From Bacteroidota bacterium (GTDB lineage: Bacteria; Bacteroidota; Bacteroidia; Bacteroidales; F082), in contig NYYH01000031.1 in assembly GCA_002686705.1 (NCBI GenBank), forward strand, positions 1 to 46,246: a DNA stretch of 46,246 bases, read 5' to 3'. Within the stretch, counting starts at the first letter, position 1, and the number at the start of each line of letters is the position of its first letter. Shown here one piece after another: positions 23,918 through 32,386 of the stretch. Under the pieces are notes generated by a model, which saw only the letters and a program-made list of their open reading frames with translations, had not been told where the DNA came from and made no database searches. The position numbers were made by a program, and so were the translations under genes.

Positions 23918-25429
23918 TTAAAACGGAGTAGATTCATCATCAGTCATAGAATTCATTTTCGATGGGAAATTTTTAATTCCTGAACTAACATCTTCTACAG
24001 AATATCTTTGTCCGATGTGTGAGTAGTCTTCAAATCTGGCAAAGTCAGCAATAAATCTCAATTTCACTTCTCCTACAGCACCATTACGATGTTTTGAAAT
24101 TATGATTTCTGATACCCCCTGAGTTGGTGACCCATCTTCGAACTCGTCAATTTTATAATATTCTGCCCGATAAATAAACAGAACCAGGTCAGCATCTTGT
24201 TCAATAGCTCCTGACTCTCGTAGGTCAGATAGTATAGGTCGTTTAGTTTGACCAGGTCTGGTTTCAACAGCACGACTTAATTGAGACAGAGCCATTACCG
24301 GTATATCAAGTTCCTTTGCTAAGGCTTTCAGTGATCTTGAAATATGGCTAATCTCTTGTTCACGGTTACCCCTATTATCAGTTCCACCACTCATTAGCTG
24401 TAGATAATCAACAAAAACCATCTGAATATCATGTTGTTGCTTTAACCTTCTGCATTTTGCCCTTAATTCAAAAATCGATAGTGCTGGTGTATCATCGATA
24501 AACATTTTAGCATCAACCAAATTAGAAACCTTATCTGTTAATTGTTGCCATTCATGACCTGCCAGGTCACCCCTTTTAAGTTTATCAGATTTCAATTCAG
24601 TTTCGCTGGATATTAACCTTGTAACAAGCTGAACTGATGACATTTCAAGTGAGAAGAAAGCAATTGGTTTTTTAAATTCAACTGCTATATTCCGCGCCAT
24701 ATTCAGAGCAAAAGCTGTTTTACCCATTGATGGGCGTGCGGCAAGTATGATAAGGTCTGATTTCTGCCATCCTGAAGTTATTCTGTCCAAATCAACATAT
24801 CCCGAAGGTACGCCACGCATATGCTCATCTGAGTCTTTAGCACTTTCAATATCCACGATTGCCTGCTTAATCAATGATGGCATATCTTCAAAATTTCGTC
24901 TCAGGTTTGATTCCGAAACAGCAAATAGATTGCTCTCAGCCTTATCAAGCAAATCAAAAACATCTGTCGTATCCTCAAAGGCATCTTTAATAATTACAGA
25001 AGATATACGGATTAACTCCCGCTGAATATGTTTTTGAAGGATTATTCTTGCATGATACTCAACATTTGCAGTTGAGGCAATCCGACTTGTAAGCATTGTA
25101 ATATAGTAAGGGCCACCTACCATCTCAAGTTCACCTGTGCTTTTTAGTTCGTTGGTAACAGTGAGTATGTCGACTGGTTCAGATTTTGTAAACAAACTTG
25201 CAATGGCTCCCATAATCTTTTTATGGCTATCCTTATAAAAAACAGCAGGAGAAAGAATGTCGATAACCGCACTCACAGCATCTTTTTCGAGCATCATAGC
25301 TCCAAGAACGGCCTCTTCAAGATCAATGGCCTGAGGCTGTACTTTTCCATGTTCAGCAAGCAGCTGTGTAGAAATGCTTGGGCTTTTTTTTAAACTCGGT
25401 TTTCTGGTATCTTTTTTAGCATCTTCCAT
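23918..25429 (-). CDS. dnaB: Replicative DNA helicase DnaB
   Basis: Hexameric 5'-3' helicase of the replication fork. 503 residues. N-terminal domain begins after a basic leader (QPQAIDLEEAVLGAMMLE, standard DnaB start near residue 33), a linker, and a RecA-like C-domain with Walker A ARPSMGKTAF (Lys237), Walker B 'MVFVDYLQLM', the Gln sensor region 'ALSQLSRAVETRP' and arginine finger in 'FARFEDYSH'. The Ser-rich N-terminal tail of about 30 residues is longer than in E. coli. No intein is present. A reverse-strand TATTTTTG at 25435-25442 overlaps the start region and is a plausible -7 element. Confidence 0.97.
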   Translation of the reverse strand: MEDAKKDTRKPSLKKSPSISTQLLAEHGKVQPQAIDLEEAVLGAMMLEKDAVSAVIDILSPAVFYKDSHKKIMGAIASLFTKSEPVDILTVTNELKSTGELEMVGGPYYITMLTSRIASTANVEYHARIILQKHIQRELIRISSVIIKDAFEDTTDVFDLLDKAESNLFAVSESNLRRNFEDMPSLIKQAIVDIESAKDSDEHMRGVPSGYVDLDRITSGWQKSDLIILAARPSMGKTAFALNMARNIAVEFKKPIAFFSLEMSSVQLVTRLISSETELKSDKLKRGDLAGHEWQQLTDKVSNLVDAKMFIDDTPALSIFELRAKCRRLKQQHDIQMVFVDYLQLMSGGTDNRGNREQEISHISRSLKALAKELDIPVMALSQLSRAVETRPGQTKRPILSDLRESGAIEQDADLVLFIYRAEYYKIDEFEDGSPTQGVSEIIISKHRNGAVGEVKLRFIADFARFEDYSHIGQRYSVEDVSSGIKNFPSKMNSMTDDESTPF

Positions 25430-25545
25430 ACGATCAAAAATACAAATATTGGAAGAAAGTTAATAAAGTGTTGATAACTATTCTGATATTTTTTTAACCA
25501 CTTCAACACCTGAATATTAACTTATATAATAACAAAAGATTTCGT

Positions 25546-26256
25546 CTAACTTACAACGATATCCGCCTCAGAAATCATTGGTAGGCCAAGATATCTTCTT
25601 AATAGTTGAGCTACTGTTATAACATCTTTTTGACAATATTTTACAATCCGATCCAAATCTTTCTCTACCCAATAAACATTGCCCACCATCGACCCATCAA
25701 TATCATCTTTAGGTGTAGGAATATTGAATAATGCAGCGAGAAGCTCTAAGGAAGTATAGTGCTTATAATCCCCAAATTTCCAAAGCTCCATTGTATCTAA
25801 ATGCCTAACTTCCCAAGGCTTTTTCCCTGCAAGATTTATTATGTCAGGAAGCTTTATCCCATTAACAAGCATACGACGCGCTATATATGGGAAGTCGAAT
25901 TCTTTTCCATTGTGTGCGCATAGCAGATTATAATTGTCATTAAAGTGTTTGTAAAGAAGATCGGCAAAATCTTCAAGCAATACTTTCTCATTATCACCAT
26001 AATAGGACTTAATCCTAAAGGTCTTACCATTCATAAAACCACATGATATGCATACAATTTTTCCAAATTCAGCATAAATACCTGCACTTGAATAAAGCTT
26101 GTCAGCTGTTGCATCAGGGTTATTCCGCATAAGTAATACTGCTTTCTTTTCCCAAAGGAGTTTAAATTTATCGTCGAGATTATTAAAATCAGGCACCTGC
26201 GGAACAGTCTCAATGTCAATAAATAACACATTATCGAGTTTCAAATCTTTAAGCAT
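25546..26256 (-). CDS. Predicted 3'-5' exonuclease, PolB-like (DEDDy)
   Basis: 236 residues. RNase H-like fold with the DEDDy set: D14 and E16 in 'FIDIETVPQ', Asp in 'AHNGKEFDFPYIARR', and Tyr-x3-Asp in 'IVKYCQKDVITVAQLLRR'. This corresponds to the family of stand-alone 'predicted 3'-5' exonucleases related to the PolB exonuclease domain' (PF10108). No polymerase domain follows. Expected role: cytosolic DNA or RNA trimming in repair; exact substrate unknown. It is 116 bp upstream of dnaB on the same strand, which suits a DNA-metabolism role, and divergent from the lipoprotein gene. Confidence 0.88.
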   Translation of the reverse strand: MLKDLKLDNVLFIDIETVPQVPDFNNLDDKFKLLWEKKAVLLMRNNPDATADKLYSSAGIYAEFGKIVCISCGFMNGKTFRIKSYYGDNEKVLLEDFADLLYKHFNDNYNLLCAHNGKEFDFPYIARRMLVNGIKLPDIINLAGKKPWEVRHLDTMELWKFGDYKHYTSLELLAALFNIPTPKDDIDGSMVGNVYWVEKDLDRIVKYCQKDVITVAQLLRRYLGLPMISEADIVVS

Positions 26257-26333
26257 ATATTTTAGTATTTATTTGATGAGAAATATACAGATAAAAAGCT
26301 TACATTCGACAAGGAATATTGAATCGGAAATAC

Positions 26334-27638
26334 ATGAAACTTATCTTAAAAACAATGTTCTTGATATTAATTATCTGGGTGTTAGATTCATGCTCAAAAG
26401 ATACTAAGATCAACGAACCAATCGTCGAAATATTTAGTCCTGAAAACAACCAACAATATTTACTTCCTGACACAATCTTTGTTAGTTTTCGAGTTGAACA
26501 TGACGAACCAATTGAATATATTAGGGTAAGTATAGATGATAAAAATATGATACCTGTTTCAGATCAAGATTTTGTGTATCCTAGCGGGAAGAACTATGAA
26601 GGTGACATTTATTTGCCATTAAGTGCATTGTCTGAAGATAATAGCTTCCCGCCTTATTATTTACACGTTGTTGTAAGCGACTTATTACAGATTACTCACA
26701 CTTATCGTGAGATAAGCTTGTTAAATAAAGAAATGAAGTACAAAGGTTGTTTCTTAATTAGCAGATCCGGAATCAATATGCTTGAAATAAATTACTTTGA
26801 CAACAATTATCAATTAGGGTTAAATACCTCAATAAGTGGTGATTACTCGGGATCGGATATTTCTTCTAAAGCCAATATGCTATATCTTATCACTAGTTTA
26901 CCCGATTTGGCAAGGGCTATTAATTGTACTAATGGAGAGTTAATATGGTCAAAAGATCCTCAACTTCCATATCCTGAATTCAACAGTATTCTTGTAGGTA
27001 ACAATATAGTTTATTTCAGCACAGCAATCGGGCGCATTATTGGACTCACAATTAATGAAGGCGTTCAAATATTTACAACTCCAGTTCTCCCTGATTCAAT
27101 TCCAAATAATATGTGCTCTACTGCTAATTACTTGCTTTCAGATTTGAAATCACGAAACTCTGACGATAAGATTTGGGTTTCTTTTTATAAAAATACTGGC
27201 AATAAATTCCTGTCTTTTCCAACTAGCTATGAAACAGTTTCAATGTATGGGAGAAAGAGTAATAATATTGCGACTATATTTTGTAACAAAAATTCTATTG
27301 GAAGTATAATCCAATTTAATGTTGAAGATAATAACATTGCAAGTCAGATGGAATTAAATAATATTGAAATACATCATACTTGCGAAGTTGATGAAAACAA
27401 TTTTCTCTATTCCAGCGACAATATGCTATTTCATTTTAACATGCAAAACCAATCATATGTAAAAATTACAGATGCAGATGAAATTATTATTGATATAAAG
27501 TTTGATGATTTGGATAATCGCATGTTTATCCTTCACCCAAATAAAGTAGATATTTTTTCGTACCCCGGTTTTAATAAAATAACAACTATTGAATCAACAA
27601 ATTTGTTAGTAGGAGTTGAGCTAAAGTTCGGATTTTAG
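26334..27638 (+). CDS. Hypothetical lipoprotein with Ig-like N-domain and propeller-like body
   Basis: 434 residues from the ATG at 26334, chosen because it gives a lipoprotein signal KLILKTMFLILIIWVLDSCS with the lipid-carrying Cys at 19; the TTG at 26319 adds only five residues. Residues 25-120 look like an Ig/Big-type beta sandwich ('VEIFSPENNQQYLLPDTIFVSFRVEHDEP'). The rest has recurring short blades ('MLYLITSLPDLARAINCTNGELIWS', 'NIVYFSTAIGRIIGLT', 'NRMFILHPNKVDIFSYPGFNKITTI') resembling a PQQ/WD-type beta-propeller. I do not recognise a named family. Probably an outer-membrane or surface lipoprotein; function unknown. Confidence 0.7.
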   Translation: MKLILKTMFLILIIWVLDSCSKDTKINEPIVEIFSPENNQQYLLPDTIFVSFRVEHDEPIEYIRVSIDDKNMIPVSDQDFVYPSGKNYEGDIYLPLSALSEDNSFPPYYLHVVVSDLLQITHTYREISLLNKEMKYKGCFLISRSGINMLEINYFDNNYQLGLNTSISGDYSGSDISSKANMLYLITSLPDLARAINCTNGELIWSKDPQLPYPEFNSILVGNNIVYFSTAIGRIIGLTINEGVQIFTTPVLPDSIPNNMCSTANYLLSDLKSRNSDDKIWVSFYKNTGNKFLSFPTSYETVSMYGRKSNNIATIFCNKNSIGSIIQFNVEDNNIASQMELNNIEIHHTCEVDENNFLYSSDNMLFHFNMQNQSYVKITDADEIIIDIKFDDLDNRMFILHPNKVDIFSYPGFNKITTIESTNLLVGVELKFGF

Positions 27639-27750
27639 TTTAGATTGTTGATTTATTCTTTAAAATATTGTAGGGATCTTTTTGGACAAACAGCTCCTAG
27701 TCACAATAATTTTTAATTTTACCGCACAAAGTTAAGATTCAACAATTATC

Positions 27751-27878
27751 GAGACTTTTGCAAAACCTCTTTTATTCATCCTCGTGCAAAGGGAAGTCTC
27801 TGTTAGACAAATAATAAACATTATAGATTCTTTACTATGCTCAGGATAATAAGATATTATAATTTTTGCAAAAGTCTC
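27751..27878. mobile_element. MITE-like element or insertion-sequence relic with 15-bp perfect inverted repeats
   Basis: GAGACTTTTGCAAAA at 27751-27765 is repeated inverted and exactly as TTTTGCAAAAGTCTC at 27864-27878, bounding 128 bp that codes for nothing. A worn copy of the right end lies inside (TGCAAA at 27785-27790 and AAGTCTC at 27794-27800, followed by TGTTA, compared with CGTTA after the outer copy), as if two insertions or an internal duplication occurred. I cannot see a clear target-site duplication. Ends of this GAGAC...TTTGCAAA type occur on transposase-carrying elements, so a non-autonomous derivative is the likely reading. Confidence 0.6.
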
Positions 27879-27936
27879 CGTTATTGTGTCTTTTTATGGC
27901 TACTATAAATACCAAGCACACTAAAGTTAAGCGTGA

Positions 27937-29409
27937 ATGAACAAACTAGAAAAACATTTTTCAAAATTCAAACAAAATACTATTGGTGATCAACTGGAGT
28001 TTGAAACTCCTTTTGGTATAAAAAAAATGATTTATGCTGACTGGATTGCCAGCGGTCGTTTGTACAGACCTATAGAGGATAAAATGACCAACATCATTGG
28101 CTGCAATGTTGGCAACACTCATACCGAAAGTACCGAAACTGGAACTTTAATGACCAATGCTTATCATGCTGCACAGAAAATAATAAAAGACCATGTTGGT
28201 GCAGATGAAAATGATGTTATTATTACTGCTGGACCTGGCATGACAGCCGTTATCAATAAACTACAACGAATTCTTGGTTTGCGTAACTGTACTCATATTT
28301 CAGAAGATAAAAAATATACTCCTAAAGATGAAAGAACGGTTATATTCATAACTCATATGGAGCACCATTCCAATCATACTTCATGGATTGAAACCAATGC
28401 CAAAGTTGTAATACTTGACCCTGATGATGAAAATTTGGTAAACAAAGATGAGTTAATTAAGCAACTAGAAATACACAAAGACTACGATTTAAAGATAGGA
28501 TCGTTTATTGGCGGATCCAATGTAACAGGAGTTATACCTCCAATTTATGAAATGGCAGAAATTATGCACACCTACGGTGGTGTTGCTATGGTTGATTTTG
28601 CCGGATCAGCGCCTTATATTGATATTAATATGCACCCTGTTAACCCTCTGCAGTGCCTTGATGCAATATTTTTCTCACCTCATAAATTTCTTGGTGGACC
28701 TGGTAGTTCAGGCGTTATGATATTTAATAGTAACCTATACAAAATAGAAGTGCCGGACAAGCCAGGGGGAGGTACTGTAGAATGGACAGATCCTTGGGGA
28801 GGACATAAATATTTTGATGACATTGAACTACGAGAAGATGGTGGTACTCCCGGTTTTTTGCAAGCAATACGAGCAGCTCTTGCAATTAAACTAAAAGACC
28901 AAATGAATACTGGTTTAATCGCTCAAAGGAAGGAAGAGCTAATTGAAATAGCATTTGAAGGATTAACAAAAGTAAAAGGTATTCATATACTCGCAGAAAA
29001 TGTAAAAAAACGTCTCGGAATAATGACATTTTGGTTCGAACATATCCATTATAACCTAATTGTGAAGCTATTGAATGATCGGTACGGCGTTCAGGTAAGA
29101 GGTGGCTGTGCATGTGCCGGAACATACAGTCATTTTTTACTAAATCTTTCACCAGAAGAGTCACAACGAATTTTTGAACGAATTAAAAATGGAGATTTAT
29201 CCATTAAGCCCGGGTTTGTGAGAATTTCACTTCATCCTACTATGACCAATAAAGAACTCGAATATATTATATCAGGAGTAAATGATATTGTTGACAATCA
29301 TGAAGAGTGGGGAAATAACTACGACTACGATCAACACACAAATGAGTTTACACACAAAAATGTATTACCAAATATTCATCAAAAGATTGATGAATGGTTT
29401 AAGATATAA
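27937..29409 (+). CDS. Class V PLP-dependent aminotransferase, cysteine desulfurase-like
   Basis: 490 residues, longer than SufS/IscS (about 400). PLP lysine is K250 in 'FFSPHKFLGGPGSSGV', with the typical His before it. The catalytic-cysteine region reads 'VRGGCACAGTYSHFLL' with C391 and C393, so desulfurase chemistry is possible. The N-terminus 'IYADWIASGRLYRPIEDKM...GNTHTESTETG' resembles the molybdenum-cofactor-sulfurase/'selenocysteine lyase-like' group. No Suf, Isc or tRNA-thiolation genes lie nearby, so its sulfur acceptor is unknown. It converges with the peroxiredoxin gene (14-bp gap). Activity as a desulfurase is inferred from motifs only. Confidence 0.85.
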   Translation: MNKLEKHFSKFKQNTIGDQLEFETPFGIKKMIYADWIASGRLYRPIEDKMTNIIGCNVGNTHTESTETGTLMTNAYHAAQKIIKDHVGADENDVIITAGPGMTAVINKLQRILGLRNCTHISEDKKYTPKDERTVIFITHMEHHSNHTSWIETNAKVVILDPDDENLVNKDELIKQLEIHKDYDLKIGSFIGGSNVTGVIPPIYEMAEIMHTYGGVAMVDFAGSAPYIDINMHPVNPLQCLDAIFFSPHKFLGGPGSSGVMIFNSNLYKIEVPDKPGGGTVEWTDPWGGHKYFDDIELREDGGTPGFLQAIRAALAIKLKDQMNTGLIAQRKEELIEIAFEGLTKVKGIHILAENVKKRLGIMTFWFEHIHYNLIVKLLNDRYGVQVRGGCACAGTYSHFLLNLSPEESQRIFERIKNGDLSIKPGFVRISLHPTMTNKELEYIISGVNDIVDNHEEWGNNYDYDQHTNEFTHKNVLPNIHQKIDEWFKI

Positions 29410-29423
29410 TCTTTCTTTTATTA

Positions 29424-30056
29424 TTAATGCTCGCTAAGATACTTTGCAACACCATCTGCATCAGCAACCATGGCATCTTCTCCAGGTTTCCAATCTGCCG
29501 GACAGACTTCACCATTTTCCTCAAAAAATTGCAATGCATCAACCATGCGTAGAGCTTCATTAATGCTACGCCCTAAAGGAAGGTCATTCACAACCTGGTG
29601 ACGAACGACACCGTGTTTGTCAATTAAAAATAAACCACGATAAGCTACAGGTTCTCCATTAAAAATACCTTCACCGTCTTCATTATAATCATAGGTTCCG
29701 GCAAGTACGTCAAAATTTTCGGATATGGTTTTCGATAAATCAGAGACTAAGGGAAATTTCACTCCTTTAATACCACCATCATTTTTTTCTGTGTTCAGCC
29801 ATGCCCAGTGCGAAAATTGAGAATCTACAGAACATCCCACAACAGCAACATTACGCTTCTCAAATTCATCTATTTTGTCCTGAAATGCAATAATCTCGGT
29901 AGGACAAACAAAAGTAAAATCCAATGGATAGAAAAAGAAGACAACATGTTTCTTTCCAATAAATTGCTCAAGTGAGAATTTCTCAACAAATTCACCCCCG
30001 TTAACTACGGCATTCGCTTCGAATAAAGGTGCTTTTTTACCAACTAATACTGACAT
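29424..30056 (-). CDS. Typical 2-Cys peroxiredoxin (AhpC/Prx1 type)
   Basis: Reduces hydrogen peroxide and organic peroxides in the cytosol. 210 residues; peroxidatic Cys51 in 'DFTFVCPTEIIAF', resolving Cys185 in 'EVCPADWKPGE'. The insert 'TYDYNEDGEGIFNGEPVAYR' and lack of a leader fit the Prx1/AhpC branch. No AhpF follows, so it probably uses thioredoxin. A TAATTTTGC -7 element lies at 30122-30130. It converges with the class V PLP enzyme. Confidence 0.95.
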   Translation of the reverse strand: MSVLVGKKAPLFEANAVVNGGEFVEKFSLEQFIGKKHVVFFFYPLDFTFVCPTEIIAFQDKIDEFEKRNVAVVGCSVDSQFSHWAWLNTEKNDGGIKGVKFPLVSDLSKTISENFDVLAGTYDYNEDGEGIFNGEPVAYRGLFLIDKHGVVRHQVVNDLPLGRSINEALRMVDALQFFEENGEVCPADWKPGEDAMVADADGVAKYLSEH

Positions 30057-30122
30057 AATATTTATTTAATAATGATTAACTATTTTAAATTATTTATATA
30101 ATTGGATTTTGAATCCAGTTTG

Positions 30123-30130
30123 CAAAATTA
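30123..30130 (-). promoter_or_regulatory. -7 promoter element of the peroxiredoxin gene
   Basis: Reverse-strand TAATTTTG followed by C, an exact TAnnTTTGC match, 67 bp upstream of the ATG. No obvious OxyR-type inverted repeat was recognised. Confidence 0.55.
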
Positions 30131-30190
30131 CTAATTATTTTAAATAAGAATAATTATAAATAAGAAAAATAAAAACATAATTGTTAGTAA

Positions 30191-30230
30191 GTTAGGTAAA
30201 TTACTATACTAGCAGTGATAATTACCCAAC
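30191..30230 (-). terminator. Hairpin downstream of the TolC-family gene
   Basis: GTTAGGTAAATTA at 30191-30203 pairs, with one bulge and one mismatch, with TAATTACCCAAC at 30219-30230. It lies 36 bp past the TolC stop and in front of the peroxiredoxin promoter. It lacks a T-run, so termination is only probable. Confidence 0.4.
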
Positions 30231-30265
30231 TTCCCAAATTAAATAATTATTCACCTAAATTTTTT

Positions 30266-31759
30266 TCATTCAATAAGGTCGTCAATACTAATAGTAATAG
30301 GCATGTTTCTACGGAAATCATATAATGTTAACATTCTTATTTCATAATAACTTTTCCAATATGTCATAAGCGAACGGTAATACCCCATTCTTGCGTTATC
30401 GTTGTCAATTTGAGCATTTTGAAGTTCCAATACATCATTAACCTTACCAATCATATAACGCTTTTGAGTAACCTCAAATCGTTTCTGTGCAACAGTATCC
30501 GACTTGGCAGCAATCAGCAGTTGTTTTTCCTGCATATTAAATTCCATCACATTCAGAAAGATATTATGATCAAAGTCTATTCTCTCTTGTTCAACAGATG
30601 TTTCAACCAAGGCTAAATTTGATTCAGCAATTTTTATATCCCCACGAGTACGACCCCAATCAAGTATTGGCATCGAAATACGGAACGACACAAATTCTTC
30701 ATCCAAAGGCTGAGTATAAGCATCCCTGATATCACCATTACTAATTTGGCCCAGTCCAAATCCGGCATATAGGTTAGCATCAAACCTGCCGCTTCTTGCC
30801 TCTTTTACAACACGTTCAGCTTCAAGTGTCCGCCGTTGGAGTTCTAATCCTATTGATGTATTAAACTTTGCCTGTTCAACAGCAGTTTGCAAAGCCACGC
30901 CAAAATGATTTGTCTCCGTAGGGGGAATCAACTCAATCATTGTTTCTTCTTTTATCCTTAAGAATGACTTAAAAATAAAAAGTCTGTTATTGTAGTTCAA
31001 ATCGGCGTCCTCTACAGCTGATTCTGCCTTTAGCAGATTTAACTCAAGTTGCAACAAATCGTTCTCCGCAATTTTACCAAGGGTATACCTACCTTGTGCG
31101 ATTCGATATAGAGTATCATAATTAGAATAATTTTTCTTTGCAATACTCACGTTTATTTGAGCCAGTAAAAGCGAGAAAAAGTAATCAATAACGGTTACAG
31201 CAATTTTTTCGTTGGTCTCGACGTAAATACGTTTTGCTTCTTCATACCTAAGTGGTTCTATTCTTCTTTCCCACCTATCTGGATTATACATTGAAATGGG
31301 CTGTGTTAACCCTAAATTTATAACGTTAGTTGTATACTGATGCCAGCTCGTATCGCTTTTGAAGTTATCTGTACGTAGCAAGCCGGAGCTTACTTCAACC
31401 GTTCCTCCCGTAAATCCTATTTTTTGCTCCAAAAATAAATCAAGGCTATAGCGGTTCACATTTTCAAAAACCGAAGTAGTAACGCCGCCAACAAACTGAT
31501 CTTTAAATCCGGTACTTATTGAGGGGAGTGTTGAAGCAAAACTAAGGCTAGGCAAGTAATTTGCCTTATAGTTTCTATAAACCCAATAACTACTAATAAA
31601 CCTGTGCTTTGCCATAAGAGCATCGGGTGATTGTTTTTGAGCAATTTCAATTACATCGTTAAGTGAATATCTAACCTGCTGTTGTGCCTTGCTTGTAATT
31701 GAAATAATAGATACTAGTACAGCTATTACTGTTAATCTAAACCTAGTGAAGAATATCAT
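30266..31759 (-). CDS. TolC-family outer membrane efflux/secretion channel
   Basis: 497 residues with signal peptide (FTRFRLTVIAVLVSIISITS, cleavage near SKAQ). Two outer-membrane efflux protein repeats with long heptad helices ('NYDTLYRIAQGRYTLGKIAENDLLQLELNLLKAESAVEDADL' and 'AKSDTVAQKRFEVTQKRYMIGKVNDVLELQNAQIDNDNARMGYYRSLMTYWKSYYEIRML'). It should form the trimeric tunnel of a tripartite pump. The HlyD adaptor and MacB-type permease lie about 5 kb away on the same strand; they could be partners but are not in one operon. -7 candidate TAGTTTTG at 31809-31816. Confidence 0.93.
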   Translation of the reverse strand: MIFFTRFRLTVIAVLVSIISITSKAQQQVRYSLNDVIEIAQKQSPDALMAKHRFISSYWVYRNYKANYLPSLSFASTLPSISTGFKDQFVGGVTTSVFENVNRYSLDLFLEQKIGFTGGTVEVSSGLLRTDNFKSDTSWHQYTTNVINLGLTQPISMYNPDRWERRIEPLRYEEAKRIYVETNEKIAVTVIDYFFSLLLAQINVSIAKKNYSNYDTLYRIAQGRYTLGKIAENDLLQLELNLLKAESAVEDADLNYNNRLFIFKSFLRIKEETMIELIPPTETNHFGVALQTAVEQAKFNTSIGLELQRRTLEAERVVKEARSGRFDANLYAGFGLGQISNGDIRDAYTQPLDEEFVSFRISMPILDWGRTRGDIKIAESNLALVETSVEQERIDFDHNIFLNVMEFNMQEKQLLIAAKSDTVAQKRFEVTQKRYMIGKVNDVLELQNAQIDNDNARMGYYRSLMTYWKSYYEIRMLTLYDFRRNMPITISIDDLIE

Positions 31760-31947
31760 TGTATATATGGATAATTGGTTAAGAAATTAATCGAAAAAAT
31801 TATAAATACAAAACTAATACTTTGGTAGATTAGTTTCATGTGCAATAAGAATATTTTTAGGTATCAGAAAAGAATTAGGTATTCCAACCTTGTGGGCAAT
31901 TGATGGTTGGCTTCAACTAAGGAAGTATATGGCCCGCTTTATATAAG

Positions 31948-31980
31948 AAGAGCCGTTAATCCAATGGATTAACGGCTCTT
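31948..31980 (-). terminator. Perfect 15-bp hairpin, old terminator of the decayed T9SS gene
   Basis: AAGAGCCGTTAATCC (31948-31962), loop AAT, then its exact complement (31966-31980). It lies 64 bp after the relic's stop codon on the reverse strand, the right place for its terminator. The T-run is short and interrupted on both strands. Confidence 0.6.
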
Positions 31981-32044
31981 TATAACTAAATTCTTTATTG
32001 CTAGGACACCAATACACGAATAATTCGCCTACTGGTTAATAGAA

Positions 32045-32236
32045 TTAATGAACAAATAGCTTTTTGGTTACTACCTCACCTTCTATCATAACATTCACAA
32101 TATAAACACCTGCTTCATAATTTGAAACATCTATGTTGGTTTTTGTGGCTTCAATATTGTTGCTGTACAATATTTGACCAAGTAGATTCCTTTTTATATT
32201 AGTTGTAATTGTATTTATTAGTGGAGCGCTCTGGAT
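32045..32236 (-). pseudogene. C-terminal fragment of a T9SS-sorted protein
   Basis: On the reverse strand an open stretch of 63 codons ends with a stop at 32045-32047 and reads NIKRNLLGQILYSNN, then 'IDVSNYEAGVYIVNVMIEGEVVTKKLFVH'. The 'LLGQILYS', 'YEAGVYIV' and 'KKLFV' elements and their spacing are those of a type A T9SS sorting domain, whose normal place is the last 80 residues of a large secreted protein. No start codon or upstream domain exists: an in-frame stop lies at 32237-32239. The rest of the gene was therefore lost by deletion or rearrangement. Confidence 0.75.
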
Positions 32237-32386
32237 TTACATTCCAACAAAATATGTAATGCAAAAGCAACTAATTGAAAATTTAAGAAAAGAATAAGAT
32301 GTATTTGTAGTTCTAAGCACCCAAGTTCGAAACAAAGTTATTACTAACTTGCACGCTGATTTATCACTGAATTTGAAAAATAAATT

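Larger units (their letters stand above)
31760..32386. other. 627-bp gap with a gene relic and a hairpin
   Basis: The interval holds the TolC promoter side (31809-31816), a perfect hairpin (31948-31980) and the C-terminal relic of a T9SS protein (32045-32236), both listed separately. No intact gene is present. The last 150 bp before the class III aminotransferase have no clear promoter; TAACTTGC near 32345 is a weak candidate. Confidence 0.5.

Noticed and set aside
31830..31940. Forward-strand open stretch ending GIPTLWAIDGWLQLRKYMAR...
   Set aside because: Only about 40 codons, no start codon context, no recognised family; likely chance.
32178..32297. Forward-strand open stretch with a hydrophobic run (FLFILVVIVFISGALWIYIP) overlapping the T9SS relic
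   Set aside because: It is antisense to the readable sorting domain, lacks a start codon, and its hydrophobic run is a by-product of AT-rich antisense DNA.
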